Shown: positions 1 to 8,713, counted from the first letter of the stretch. The stretch: DNA of 64,000 nucleotides from Cellulomonas sp. ES6 (GCF_030053835.1 NZ_CP125655.1:2108001-2172000); one strand, 5' to 3'. Translations and numbers: made by a program. The notes: generated by a model from the sequence alone, not told the origin.

Positions 1-113
1 AACGCGTGCATCCGCAGCCAGATGATGAGCAGCAGCAGCACGGCGATCGCGCCGGCCGCGATGCCGAGCAGCGGCCCGGCGGTCAGGGTCTGGGTCCAGC
101 CCTCAGGCGTCAT
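1..113 (-). CDS. GntP-like gluconate permease, N-terminal fragment
   Basis: The gene is cut by the window edge; only about the first 37 residues are visible. They begin MTPEGWTQTLTAGPLLGIAA and run into a strongly hydrophobic segment rich in Ala, Leu and Ile, consistent with the first membrane helix of a GntP-family gluconate:H+ symporter. The assignment rests mainly on position: it lies 49 bases downstream of the gluconokinase gene on the same strand, the usual gntK-gntP order. Another transporter family cannot be excluded from this fragment. Confidence 0.55.
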   Translation of the reverse strand, partial: MTPEGWTQTLTAGPLLGIAAGAIAVLLLLIIWLRMHA

Positions 114-162
114 GGGTGTCTCCGTCGACAGTGGTGGCGGTGGTGGTGGGCAGAGGTACGGG

Positions 163-765
163 TCAGCGGCCGAGGCGCCGGAGGATCTCGTCGACCAGCG
201 CGGCGGGCTTGGCGTCGATGTCGACGGCGAACCCGTCCTCGTCGTCGGCCAGCGGCTCGAGGGTCGCGAGCTGGGACACGAGCATCTCGGGCTTCATGAA
301 GTGCCCGGCCCGGCCCTGGATGCGCTCGGACAGCAGCTCGCGGCTGCCCGTGAGGTGGACGAAGCGCACCGGCCCGGCCTCGCGCAGCAGGTCCCGGTAG
401 GCCCGGCGCAGCGCGCTGCACGGGACGACGGCGCTCTCGCCGGCGGCGGCGCGCTCGGCGAGCCAGTCCCGGATGCCGCCGAGCCACGGCCAGCGGTCGT
501 CGTCGGTCAGGGGGGTGCCGGCCGACATCTTCTCGACGTTGGCCGGGGAGTGGAAGTCGTCGCCCTCGGCGAACGCCGCCCCCATGCGGCCGGCGAGGAG
601 TGCTGCGACAGTGGTCTTGCCGGAGCCGGCGACGCCCATGACCACGACGAGGTCGGGGCGCTCGGCGCCCGACGGCGCGGCGGTGCGGTGCGGTGCGGTC
701 TCGGCCTCGGTGACGTCGGTGTCCACCGGCTCAGCATCACCCACAGGTAGCACCTTTGTCCACAT
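163..765 (-). CDS. gntK: Gluconokinase
   Basis: Cytosolic kinase that phosphorylates gluconate to 6-phosphogluconate with ATP, feeding the pentose phosphate pathway. The P-loop MGVAGSGKTT lies near residues 43-52, followed by the family-typical EGDDFHSPANVEKM segment, the PCSALRRAYRD motif and the GHFMKPEML motif. The 200-residue product is longer than the usual 165-175 because about 35 extra residues precede the core. The ATG at 765 lies inside a putative operator palindrome, so a downstream GTG may be the real start. The gene precedes a permease fragment on the same strand and is divergent from a GntR/FCD regulator, forming a gluconate utilisation locus. Confidence 0.93.
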   Translation of the reverse strand: MWTKVLPVGDAEPVDTDVTEAETAPHRTAAPSGAERPDLVVVMGVAGSGKTTVAALLAGRMGAAFAEGDDFHSPANVEKMSAGTPLTDDDRWPWLGGIRDWLAERAAAGESAVVPCSALRRAYRDLLREAGPVRFVHLTGSRELLSERIQGRAGHFMKPEMLVSQLATLEPLADDEDGFAVDIDAKPAALVDEILRRLGR

Positions 766-773
766 GTGGTGCT
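749..773. promoter_or_regulatory. Putative operator of the gluconate GntR regulator
   Basis: Between the divergent gntK and GntR genes, AGCACC (749-754) and GGTGCT (768-773) form an inverted repeat with a 13-base spacer. It encloses the perfect 10-base palindrome CCACATGTGG (760-769). Position and symmetry suggest the binding site of the adjacent regulator; binding itself is inferred. Confidence 0.45.
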
Positions 774-814
774 CTCATAGTGTCGGGCGCCGTCCGCGGC
801 CCTACCCTGGACGC

Positions 815-1528
815 GTGCCCGCCGCCGTCCTCCACAGCACCGTCCTCGACACGCTGGGGCGCCGCATCACCGCCGGTGAGCTGCGCGCCGGGGCCGTCCT
901 GACGCTGCAGGAGCTGGGCGCCGAGTTCGGGGTGTCCCGCACGGTCGCGCGCGAGGTCATGCGCATGCTCGAGGGCCTCGGCCTGGTGCGCTCCAGCCGG
1001 CGCGTCGGCCTGGTCGTGCTCGGCATCGAGAGCTGGAACGTGCTCGACCCCCGGGTGATCGCCTGGCGGCTCGAGGGACCCGGCCGGCTCGCGCAGCTGC
1101 GGACGCTGACCGAGCTGCGCCACGCCGTCGAGCCGCTGGCCGCCGCCGGCGCCGCGCGGTACGCCCCCGTCGAGGTCCGCACGGAGCTCATGGACATCGC
1201 GCAGCGGATGCGGGCGCTCGGCGAGGCCGGGGAGGCCACGCAGGCGGAGTTCCTCGCGCTCGACATCCGGATGCACCAGCTGCTGCTGCGCGCCAGCGGC
1301 AACGAGCTGTTCGGGGCGCTGTCGGAGCTGGTGACGGCCGTGCTGTCCGGCCGCACGGCTCTCGGCCTCATGCCCGCCTCGCCCGTGCCCGCCGCTCTCG
1401 ACGGGCACGAGGCCGTGGCGCGCGCGGTCGCGCTCGGCGACCCGGTCGCCGCGCAGCGGGCCATGGCCGGCATCGTCGACGAGGTGCAGGGGTCCCTGCC
1501 GGACGACGCCGGCGTGGCCGCGTCCTGA
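815..1528 (+). CDS. GntR-family regulator with FCD ligand-binding domain
   Basis: Transcription factor of 237 residues, likely the gluconate-responsive repressor of the divergent gntK locus. An N-terminal winged helix-turn-helix (about residues 10-70; LQELGAEFGVSRTVAREVMRML) is followed by an all-helical FCD domain of the FadR subfamily (about 95-225). The GTG at 815 is chosen because the HTH begins just after it and because a TACCCT -10 hexamer (803-808) ends six bases upstream, suggesting a leaderless transcript. Reading upstream in the same frame would run through gntK. Confidence 0.88.
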   Translation: MPAAVLHSTVLDTLGRRITAGELRAGAVLTLQELGAEFGVSRTVAREVMRMLEGLGLVRSSRRVGLVVLGIESWNVLDPRVIAWRLEGPGRLAQLRTLTELRHAVEPLAAAGAARYAPVEVRTELMDIAQRMRALGEAGEATQAEFLALDIRMHQLLLRASGNELFGALSELVTAVLSGRTALGLMPASPVPAALDGHEAVARAVALGDPVAAQRAMAGIVDEVQGSLPDDAGVAAS

Positions 1529-1675
1529 CCGCCGCGCCCCGCCCGCCCGCGGGGCGGCCCGCGCTCCCGCACGCACAGGTGCACCACAGGCGCGTTCCAG
1601 CGGACGTGGAGCACCCGGCCGCACCGTAGGAGCCCTCACCGGGAGCCACCCGGTCCGGCAGCCCGGGAGGGCAGC

Positions 1676-3142
1676 GTGAGCGCTCCGCCGACCACCGCAG
1701 TGCCCGGCCCGCGCGCGCCGGGCGACACCACGCCGTCGCCCCGCCCGCCGGACGCCCGCGGAGGGCACGTCCGGCGCCTGCTCCCCCCGGCGCGACGACG
1801 CTGGTGGGGCGACGCGGTCGCCTGGCTCGTGGGTGCGCACCTCGGGGTCGTCACCGCGTTCTGGGTGAGCGCCGGTGGCGCCGGGCTGCTGCTCCAGGGC
1901 GGCGCGACCGCGCTGGGGTCCGCGGGCCGGCTCGCGGGCCTGTGGGCCAGCGCGCTGCTGCTGCTGCAGGTGCTGGGCATGGCACGCATCCCCGCCGCCG
2001 AGCGCGCGTTCGGGCAGGACAGGCTCACCACCTGGCACCGCTGGGCCGGGTTCACGTCGTTCTGGCTGCTCGCGTTGCACCTGGTCCTCATCGTGGTGGC
2101 GTACGCGTCGGCCGAGGGACGGGGTCCCGTCGCGGAGCTGTGGTCGATGACGCTCACGCTGCCCGGCATGCTGCTCGCGGTCGCCGGGACCGCCCTGATC
2201 ACCGGCGTCGTCGTGCTGTCCGTGCGTGCCGCGCGGCGGCGGCTGCGCTACGAGTCGTGGCACCTGCTGCACCTGTACGCCTACCTGGGCATCGGGCTCG
2301 CGCTGCCGCACCAGCTCTGGACCGGGTCGTCGTTCCTCGCCCACCCCTGGACCGCGGCGTACTGGTGGTCGCTGTACGGGCTCACGCTGGTCGCGCTGCT
2401 GACCTTCCGGGTGGCGCGCCCGCTGCTGCTGAGCGCCCGCCACCGGCTGCGCGTGGCGGCCGTCGTGCAGGAGACGCCGACGATCGTGTCGGTGCACGTC
2501 ACGGGGCGCCGGCTCGACCGGCTCCGGGTGGAGGCCGGCCAGTTCCTGGTCTGGCGGTTCCGGACCGGCGCCGGCTGGACGCGCGGCCACCCGCTGAGCC
2601 TCTCGGCGCAGCCCACCACCGCGGGGCTCCGCGTCACGATCGGCGTCCGGGGCGACGACGGCGCCCGGCTCGCGGCGATGGGACCCGGGACGCCGGTGCT
2701 CGTCGAGGGGCCGTTCGGCCGGACGGCGACGAGCGTCCGGACGCGGCACCGCATCGCGGCGTTCGCGGCCGGCGCCGGCATCGCGCCCGTGGTCGCCCTG
2801 CTCCAGGACAACGCGTGGACGCCCGGCTCCGACACCCTCGTGCACCGCTCGACCGACCCGTCGGAGGCCGCGCTGCGTGCCGACGCCGAGTGGCTCGCGG
2901 AGCACGCGGCCCTCCGGTACGTCCCGCTCCCCGGTCCGCGCTCCCGCACCGGCACGCCCTGGCTGCCCGCCGAGCACGGCCACGTCCCCGGACCCGACGC
3001 GCTGCGGCGACTCGTGCCCGACCTGGTGCACCACGACGTGTTCGTCTGCGGACCCGCCGCCTGGTCCACCGCCCTGGTCGCCGACCTGCGCGCCGCCGGC
3101 GTGCCCGAGCGGCAGATCCACCTCGAGTCCTACGCCTGGTGA
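1676..3142 (+). CDS. Ferric-reductase-like transmembrane flavocytochrome
   Basis: Membrane oxidoreductase of 488 residues moving electrons from NAD(P)H through FAD and haem across the membrane. About six hydrophobic helices (residues 45-250) carry paired histidines, as in ALHLVLI and WHLLHLYAYLG, typical of the ferric reductase/NOX fold. The C-terminal half is an FNR module: HPLSLSAQP resembles the flavin-binding HPFTIS motif, FAAGAGIAPVVALLQ the nucleotide-binding loop, and FVCGPAAW the terminal CGP motif. The GTG start follows GGGAGG. It is the first gene of an operon with an FMN-binding protein 12 bases downstream and ApbE, so it probably feeds electrons to a covalently flavinylated partner rather than acting on iron alone. 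Confidence 0.88.
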   Translation: MSAPPTTAVPGPRAPGDTTPSPRPPDARGGHVRRLLPPARRRWWGDAVAWLVGAHLGVVTAFWVSAGGAGLLLQGGATALGSAGRLAGLWASALLLLQVLGMARIPAAERAFGQDRLTTWHRWAGFTSFWLLALHLVLIVVAYASAEGRGPVAELWSMTLTLPGMLLAVAGTALITGVVVLSVRAARRRLRYESWHLLHLYAYLGIGLALPHQLWTGSSFLAHPWTAAYWWSLYGLTLVALLTFRVARPLLLSARHRLRVAAVVQETPTIVSVHVTGRRLDRLRVEAGQFLVWRFRTGAGWTRGHPLSLSAQPTTAGLRVTIGVRGDDGARLAAMGPGTPVLVEGPFGRTATSVRTRHRIAAFAAGAGIAPVVALLQDNAWTPGSDTLVHRSTDPSEAALRADAEWLAEHAALRYVPLPGPRSRTGTPWLPAEHGHVPGPDALRRLVPDLVHHDVFVCGPAAWSTALVADLRAAGVPERQIHLESYAW

Positions 3143-3154
3143 GAGGAGACTCCC

Positions 3155-3709
3155 GTGCGCCGCATCCTCGTCGCCGTGGCCGGCACCCTGTCCGGCCTCG
3201 GCCTGATCCTCCTGTACCCCACGAGCACCGGCCGGACGCTCGACACGACGGGCACCGCCGACGGGGCCGCGACCGCGGGCGGCGCGACGTCCGGGTCGAC
3301 CGCGCAGGCCGGGGACGGGGCGCCGTCCGGCTCCGGGGCGGAGTCCGGCTCCGCGGCCGGCAGCGGCGACGCGGCCGGCGCGACGACCCCGGACGCCGCG
3401 GGCTCGACCGGGTCCGGCTCGACCGGCTCGGGCTCGACCGGCACGTACTCGGCGTCCACGTCCATGCGGTACGGCACCGTCACCGTGACCGTCACGGTGA
3501 CCGACGGCCGGCTCACCGACGTCGGCGCGACCCAGGACTCCCCGGACGGGCGCTCCCGGAGCATCTCCGGACAGGCGATCCCGACGCTCAACAGCGAGGC
3601 GCTCGACGCGCAGAGCGCCGACATCGCCCTCGTGTCGCACGCCACGTACACGAGCGAGGCGTACGCGCAGTCGCTGCAGGCGGCGCTGGACGAGGCGGCG
3701 CAGGCGTGA
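3155..3709 (+). CDS. Exported FMN-binding domain protein (ApbE substrate)
   Basis: A 184-residue protein with an N-terminal signal or anchor helix (about 5-22), a long low-complexity Ser/Gly/Thr/Ala linker (about 30-105) and a C-terminal FMN-binding domain (about 105-184). The sequence SHATYTSEAY near the end matches the flavinylation motif in which FMN is linked to threonine. It starts at GTG after GAGAGGAG and its stop overlaps the ApbE start, so both are probably co-translated. Likely role: extracytoplasmic one-electron carrier taking electrons from the upstream flavocytochrome. The final acceptor is unknown. Confidence 0.88.
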   Translation: MRRILVAVAGTLSGLGLILLYPTSTGRTLDTTGTADGAATAGGATSGSTAQAGDGAPSGSGAESGSAAGSGDAAGATTPDAAGSTGSGSTGSGSTGTYSASTSMRYGTVTVTVTVTDGRLTDVGATQDSPDGRSRSISGQAIPTLNSEALDAQSADIALVSHATYTSEAYAQSLQAALDEAAQA

Positions 3710-4539
3710 GCGCGGCCGCGGACGCCACGGCCTGGACGCCGTCGGGCGACGACCTCGACGCCGCCGAGCGCGACACCCGGGTCCGGGAGGCCGCCGGGCT
3801 GCCGCGCTGCGCCTGGGTGGCGCACCACATGGCGATGCCCTGGAGCGTGCACGTCCGCGGGCCGGCGGCGCACGCCCCCGCCACCGCCGGCGCCGTGGCG
3901 GAGGCGTTCGCCCTGGTGGCGCGGATCGACGCGGCGCTCAGCCCCTTCCGCCCCGACTCGGACCTGAGCCGCTACCGCCGCGGGGAGCTCGGTCTCGACG
4001 CGGCACCGGAGCTCGCCGCGGTGCACCGGCGGTGCGTGGTCGCGCGGTCGGCGACGGGCGGCGTCGTCGACGCGTGGGGGTGGCGGGACGGCTTCGACCC
4101 GACCGGCCTCACCAAGGGGTGGGCCGTCGACCGCGCGCTCGACGCGCTGGCCGGCCTCGACGGCGACGTCGCGGTGGTCGCGGGCGGCGACGTGGGCGTG
4201 CGGAGCCGCAGCGGTCTGCCGTGGCGGGTCGGCGTGGAGGACCCCGCGGACCGCAGCCGGGTGCTCGCCTGGATCGACGTGACCGACGGCGGGGTGGCCA
4301 CGTCGGGCCCCGCCGCCCGCGGCGCCCACGTCGTCGACCCGCGCACCGGCGCGGCCGCCGGCGGCGCGATCCGGTCGGCGACCGTCGTCGCGGAGACCGC
4401 CGAGCGTGCGGACGTGTGGGCGACCGCCGCCGTCGTGCTGGGCGCGCACGCACCGGGCCGGCTCCGTGGGCTGCCGGGGACCTCCGGCGTGCTGGTGCTC
4501 GCGGACGGTTCCGTGCACCGGTGGGCGGCGCCGGCCTGA
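3706..4539 (+). CDS. apbE: FAD:protein FMN transferase (ApbE family)
   Basis: Enzyme of 277 residues that transfers FMN from FAD to a Thr/Ser of target proteins outside the cytoplasm. Family motifs are visible in order: MAMPWSVHV near the N-terminus, LSPFRPDSDLSRYRRG, DPTGLTKGWAVDRAL, VVAGGDVGVRS and HVVDPRTG. No clear signal peptide is present, which is common in actinobacterial ApbE annotations and leaves its export route open. The GTG start overlaps the stop of the FMN-binding protein gene by four bases, so enzyme and substrate are encoded together. Confidence 0.9.
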   Translation: MSAAADATAWTPSGDDLDAAERDTRVREAAGLPRCAWVAHHMAMPWSVHVRGPAAHAPATAGAVAEAFALVARIDAALSPFRPDSDLSRYRRGELGLDAAPELAAVHRRCVVARSATGGVVDAWGWRDGFDPTGLTKGWAVDRALDALAGLDGDVAVVAGGDVGVRSRSGLPWRVGVEDPADRSRVLAWIDVTDGGVATSGPAARGAHVVDPRTGAAAGGAIRSATVVAETAERADVWATAAVVLGAHAPGRLRGLPGTSGVLVLADGSVHRWAAPA

Positions 4540-4555
4540 GCCGGCGCCGGCCGCC

Positions 4556-4888
4556 TCAGGCCCGGTCGGGCCCCGTCGTGCTCCCGCCACCGGTGCCCGG
4601 CGCGGCGCCCGGCCCGGTGCTCCACGGCTCGGCGGACGCGCCGTCGTCGGAGCCGCGGGACACCGCGCTCTTCACCGCGTCGACCGCCTTGTCCTTGAGC
4701 GCGACGCCCTGGTCCTTCGCGAACCGCGCCGCCGTCGACTCGAGGTCGTCGACCGTGGACTGCACGCGCGGGTCGTGCCACGCGTCCGACGCCCACCCCT
4801 TGATCTTCTCGAACTGCGCGCGGCCCGCGCGGGTGCCGACGACGTAGCCGATGCCGGCGCCGAGGACGAATGCGAGCTTGCCCTTCAT
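4556..4888 (-). CDS. YtxH-like small membrane-associated protein
   Basis: A 110-residue protein starting MKGKLAFVLGAGIGYVVGTR, a glycine-rich N-terminal membrane segment typical of YtxH-domain proteins. A charged helical region follows (about 25-80; SDAWHDPRVQSTVDDLES), then a disordered Gly/Ser/Pro tail. YtxH proteins are small, often stress-linked membrane proteins of unknown mechanism. It converges with ApbE, with about 16 bases between the two stops. Confidence 0.75.
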   Translation of the reverse strand: MKGKLAFVLGAGIGYVVGTRAGRAQFEKIKGWASDAWHDPRVQSTVDDLESTAARFAKDQGVALKDKAVDAVKSAVSRGSDDGASAEPWSTGPGAAPGTGGGSTTGPDRA

Positions 4889-5033
4889 GCGTTCTCTCCC
4901 TGGTCGCTGGATCTCCTGATTCGATCGAGCCTAGGGGCGCCCGTCGTGGCGCGCCCGGCGAGCGCCGGGGACCGTTCGACGCGCACGACGATGCGGGCAG
5001 GAGCACAGTGGCCCCCGACGAGGGGGAGGCTCG

Positions 5034-6440
5034 ATGACGCAGACCACACGGGTGCCCGGCGGCGACCAGCCGGAGCTGCGGCGCACGATCGGCCGCACGG
5101 TGCTGCTGCTGTTCGTCGTCGGGGACATCCTCGGCGCCGGCATCTACGCGCTGACGGGGACGGTCGCGGAGCAGGTCGGCGGCGCGATCTGGCTGCCGTT
5201 CCTGCTGGCGTTCGCCCTGGCCACGCTGACCGCGACGGCCTACGCGGAGCTCGTCGCGCGCTACCCGAAGGCCGCCGGCGCCGCCCTGTACGCGAACCGC
5301 GCCTTCCGGCGGCCGTTCCTGACGTTCCTCGTGGCGTTCGCCGTCATGATGTCGGGCATCACCAGCGCCTCCGCGGCGGCGCGGGCGTTCGGCGGGGACT
5401 ACCTGGCGGAGCTGCTGCCGTTCGGGGTGCCGACCCTCGTGGCCGCGTGGGTGTTCCTCGGGCTCATCACGGTCGTCAACGTGCTCGGGGTCTCCGAGTC
5501 GGTGCGCGTGAACGTCGTGCTCACGCTGGTCGAGGCGAGCGGGCTGCTCGTCATCATCGGCATCGGGGTGTGGGCGCTCGCGCACGGCGACGGCGACCCG
5601 TCCCGCGCCCTCGACCTGCACACCGACGGCCCCGCGTGGATGGGCGTGCTCGGCGGCACCGCGCTCGCCTTCTACGCCCTGCTCGGGTTCGAGGACTCGG
5701 TGAACCTGGCGGAGGAGGCGCGGCACCCGCGGCGCGACTTCCCGCGGGCGCTGTTCGGCGGGCTCGCGGTGGCCGGGGCCATCTACCTGGCGGTGGCGTT
5801 CACGGCGTCGATGCTGGTGGAGACGGACGTGCTGGTCGGCTCCACCGGGCCGCTGCTCGAGGTGGTGCGCGTGGCCGGGCTGGCGTTCCCGCCGTGGCTG
5901 TTCGCGCTCATCGCGCTGCTCGCCGTCATGAACACCGCGCTGATCAACATGATGATGGCGTCCCGCCTGGTGTACGGGATGTCCCGCGAGGGGATCGTCC
6001 CCGCCGCGCTCGGCCGCGTGCACTCCCGGCGCCGCACCCCCGTGGTCGCGATCGCGTTCACGGTGGTCCTCGCGCTGACGCTCACCGCGACCGGCGACCT
6101 CGGCGGCCTGGCCGACACCACCGTCCTGCTCCTGCTGCTCGTGTTCGCGGTGGTCAACGTCGCCGTGCTCGTCCTGCGCCGCCGCCCCGCGGACGACGAC
6201 GAGACCGGCACGGTGGACGGCGACCGCGAGCGCTCGTTCCGCGCGCCGACGTGGGCGCCCGTCGTCGGGGCGGTCGTGTCGCTGGCGCTGGCGTCGCCGC
6301 TGACGGGCCGCGAGGGGGCGGTGTACCTGCGGGCCGCCGTGCTGCTGGGGATCGGCGTGGTGCTGTACGTCGTCAACCGGCTGCTGACGGGCGGGACCGG
6401 CGCGACCGCGGACGAGGACGCCACCGCCGCGACCGGCTGA
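5034..6440 (+). CDS. APC-superfamily amino-acid permease
   Basis: Integral membrane transporter of 468 residues with about 12 hydrophobic helices. The N-terminal GDILGAGIYALTGTVAEQVG matches the substrate-binding helix 1 of the amino acid-polyamine-organocation superfamily, and GFEDSVNLAEEARHPRRDFP matches its conserved helix 6-7 region. The ATG follows a strong AGGGGGAGG ribosome site. Substrate is not predictable; cationic amino acids or polyamines are plausible. Monocistronic. Confidence 0.88.
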   Translation: MTQTTRVPGGDQPELRRTIGRTVLLLFVVGDILGAGIYALTGTVAEQVGGAIWLPFLLAFALATLTATAYAELVARYPKAAGAALYANRAFRRPFLTFLVAFAVMMSGITSASAAARAFGGDYLAELLPFGVPTLVAAWVFLGLITVVNVLGVSESVRVNVVLTLVEASGLLVIIGIGVWALAHGDGDPSRALDLHTDGPAWMGVLGGTALAFYALLGFEDSVNLAEEARHPRRDFPRALFGGLAVAGAIYLAVAFTASMLVETDVLVGSTGPLLEVVRVAGLAFPPWLFALIALLAVMNTALINMMMASRLVYGMSREGIVPAALGRVHSRRRTPVVAIAFTVVLALTLTATGDLGGLADTTVLLLLLVFAVVNVAVLVLRRRPADDDETGTVDGDRERSFRAPTWAPVVGAVVSLALASPLTGREGAVYLRAAVLLGIGVVLYVVNRLLTGGTGATADEDATAATG

Positions 6441-6471
6441 CCCCGGCCCGCCCGCCACGCCCGCGCCGCGG

Positions 6472-6897
6472 TCACGCGAACCCGAGCAGCGCGGCGACCT
6501 CGGGCTCCCGTTCGACCCAGCCGGGTGCGTCGTGGAGCACCACCCGGGTCTCGAACTCCGCCGCGGTGATCCCGGGCGTCAGGGTGACGTGCATCGTGAG
6601 CGCCGCGTCGACCGCGACCAGCAGCCGGCCGTCGTCCGGCACGACCGACCGCAACCACGCCGCGAGCTCGCCCCACCCGGGCCACAGGGCGTCGCACGAG
6701 AAGGAACGCCGGTCCCGGAAGTAGTTGATCTGGTAGACCCCGGCGGGACCCACCACCTGGACGTTGACCGCGGAGGCTCGTGGCGGCCGGAGCCGCCGTA
6801 CCCGCGCGTCCGGCCACCGCCGACGTGCCACCTCGGCGAACCGGTCGGCGGTGAGCGGGATCGTCCCCTCGCACGCGACGAGCAGGTTGTTGCTCAC
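6472..6897 (-). CDS. Putative immunity protein, second tandem copy
   Basis: A 141-residue protein of no recognised family, starting at GTG 6897, which overlaps the upstream stop by four bases. It is a clear paralogue of the preceding gene: both contain a hydrophobic QI[ND]Y strand followed by an R-rich turn, then a D-A-L segment, an [AV]AW[LV]R[SA]VVPD block, and an identical-style C-terminus (PGW-E--EPEVAALLG). Position immediately behind a REase-fold toxin gene in a four-gene overlapping operon makes an immunity role likely. This is inference from gene order; the family was not recognised. Confidence 0.65.
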   Translation of the reverse strand: MSNNLLVACEGTIPLTADRFAEVARRRWPDARVRRLRPPRASAVNVQVVGPAGVYQINYFRDRRSFSCDALWPGWGELAAWLRSVVPDDGRLLVAVDAALTMHVTLTPGITAAEFETRVVLHDAPGWVEREPEVAALLGFA

Positions 6898-7343
6898 GGC
6901 GACCGGCCGCCACGGCCGAGCAGCGCGGCGACCTCGGGGTCGCGCGCCTCCCACCCGGGCGTCCCGTGGTCCACGACAGCGGAGGCGACGTCCGTGGGCC
7001 GCATGCCCGGGAGCAGCTCCACGTGGAGGGTCATCGCGGCGTCGAAGGCGATGAGTCGACGGCCCTGGTCCGGCACGACGGCGCGGACCCACGCGGCCAC
7101 CTCCGGCCACCGGTCGGGCAGCGCGTCGGTGCTGATCGCGGTGCGGGTCCGCAGGTAGTCGATCTGGAACCCCGACCCGTCCGGCGGATCGATCTGCACC
7201 TCGACCTCCACGTGGAACGGCGGGCGACGGCGGACCACGGTCGCCGCAGACCCCCACCGGGCGACGGCGGCCCGCGCCAGCGCCTCGAACGACACCGGCA
7301 GCGGCGCCGCGGTCGTCCCCCGGATGTACAGACGGTTGCTCAC
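6894..7343 (-). CDS. Putative immunity protein, first tandem copy
   Basis: A 149-residue protein (start GTG 7343, overlapping the toxin stop by four bases). It begins MSNRLYIRGTTAAPLPVSFE and ends with PEVAALLGRGGRSP, and is paralogous to the next gene along most of its length. No signal peptide, membrane helix or known catalytic motif is seen, so it is probably cytosolic. As the gene directly following the toxin it is the prime candidate for the cognate immunity protein. The downstream copy may protect against related toxins or a displaced ancestral effector. Function is inferred from context only. Confidence 0.68.
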   Translation of the reverse strand: MSNRLYIRGTTAAPLPVSFEALARAAVARWGSAATVVRRRPPFHVEVEVQIDPPDGSGFQIDYLRTRTAISTDALPDRWPEVAAWVRAVVPDQGRRLIAFDAAMTLHVELLPGMRPTDVASAVVDHGTPGWEARDPEVAALLGRGGRSP

Positions 7344-8713
7344 GAGCGGACCACCACCTCCACGTCCAGACCGTCTCCGACCAGCGACCGGGCGCGCGCC
7401 AGCAGGTGCTCCGCCGCCTCCGGGGTCGACGTCACGATCCGCAGCCGCTCCACCGGGTTGTCGCCTCCCCGGATCACGGCGGCGTACCGCTCCACCTCGT
7501 CGTCGAACCCCGCGAGCAGGTCGTCCCGCAGGAAGTCCGGCACGCTCCCCTCCCACATCGAGGCGCCCGGTCGCTCGACGAACTTCGCCTCGACCGCCAC
7601 CACGGCGTCCGGGTCGATGTGCACACCGTCCGCCCAGATCCTCGTGTCGCCGCTCCGGAGGCGGAACTCCTCCGGTCCGGCCCAGGTCCGCTGGTAGTCG
7701 GCCCACCCCTCGACGCGGGTGACCGCACGGACGTCGCCGGCGGCCCGCAGCGCGTCCAGCCAGCGCTCGCCGGCGGCGACGCGGTCCACGCCGTCGGCGA
7801 TGTCCTGGAGGTACCGCGCCATCCGCGCGGCGCCCGCGACGCCGGCGGTCGACCCGCCCGTGACCAGGCTCGTCGCGAGGTCGGGCGCGTGGCCGCCCCA
7901 CCACCGGCCGGGGTGGTCGGCGAGCCCGTCGGTGTCGAGCAGCACCCGGCCGGTGCCGAACGGGTCCTCGCCCGCCGCGTGGTACAGGTCGACCGTCGAG
8001 GTCCCGAGCTCCGCCCACGACGACGCCCAGCCGGGGCCGTCGACGACCGCGCGCAGCGAGCCGTACCGCCACAGCGCGCCGGCGGTGGAGGTCAGCCAGT
8101 CGGCGACGCCGCGCAGGAAGTCGCCGGGGTGGAGTCCGCCGTCCGGGACGCCGGCGGAGAGCCCGTCGAGCACGCCCGCCGCGGCGGCCTCCGACGCGAC
8201 GACCTCCGCGCGGGCGGAGGCGAGCACCTGCTCGGCGAGCGCCCGGTGCGACGCCCCGGGGTCGACGTCGGCGACGCGGGGCCGCCAGCGGGTCGCACCC
8301 GGGGTGGACGAGGGGGACGACGGCGTGCCGAGCACCGGCGGGTCCACGTCGGCGCGGCGGCGCCACGCCGCGCTCAGGTCCTCGCCCTGCGCCCACAGGG
8401 CGACGGCGACCTCGGCGCGGGCGTGCGCCCACCGGACCACGGCGGCGTGCTGCCGCAGGACCCCGCCGGCGACGTCGGTGGCGCCCGCGACCGTGTCGAG
8501 CACCTCGACCAGCCGCGAGCGGTGCGCCGCCCAGGCCTCGGACGCGGCGCCGTGCCAGCGGTCGCACGCGGCGCGTGCCGTGTCGGCCGACGCGGCCGCG
8601 AGCGCCCGGCGCCGCCCGTCGACCTCCGCCGCCGAGCCCTCGAGCGCGTCGGGGTCGGTCGGGACCAGCGCCCGCGCGTCGGTGGACGTCGCGAGGGTCG
8701 CGCCGCCGATCAC
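7340..8713 (-). CDS. WXG-type polymorphic toxin with C-terminal REase-fold nuclease domain
   Basis: A 457-residue putative contact-dependent effector. The N-terminal 140 residues are helical and alanine-rich with WHG and EAW motifs, resembling WXG100/LXG trafficking domains of type VII secretion substrates; there is no Sec signal. The C-terminal region (about 325-457) has a D-x12-E-x-K arrangement (D362 in ADGVHID, E375 and K377 in VEAKFV), the signature of restriction-endonuclease-fold (Tox-REase-2-like) nucleases. Starting at GTG 8713 gives a 4-base overlap with the upstream WXG-like gene, and its stop overlaps the first immunity gene. DNA cleavage of competitors is the likely activity, by family analogy. 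Confidence 0.78.
   Translation of the reverse strand: MIGGATLATSTDARALVPTDPDALEGSAAEVDGRRRALAAASADTARAACDRWHGAASEAWAAHRSRLVEVLDTVAGATDVAGGVLRQHAAVVRWAHARAEVAVALWAQGEDLSAAWRRRADVDPPVLGTPSSPSSTPGATRWRPRVADVDPGASHRALAEQVLASARAEVVASEAAAAGVLDGLSAGVPDGGLHPGDFLRGVADWLTSTAGALWRYGSLRAVVDGPGWASSWAELGTSTVDLYHAAGEDPFGTGRVLLDTDGLADHPGRWWGGHAPDLATSLVTGGSTAGVAGAARMARYLQDIADGVDRVAAGERWLDALRAAGDVRAVTRVEGWADYQRTWAGPEEFRLRSGDTRIWADGVHIDPDAVVAVEAKFVERPGASMWEGSVPDFLRDDLLAGFDDEVERYAAVIRGGDNPVERLRIVTSTPEAAEHLLARARSLVGDGLDVEVVVRS

Noticed and set aside
737..3640. Minus-strand open frame of 967 codons over the GntR and ferric reductase genes
   Set aside because: The product is Arg/Gly/Pro-rich without motifs, while the opposite strand holds clear conserved genes.
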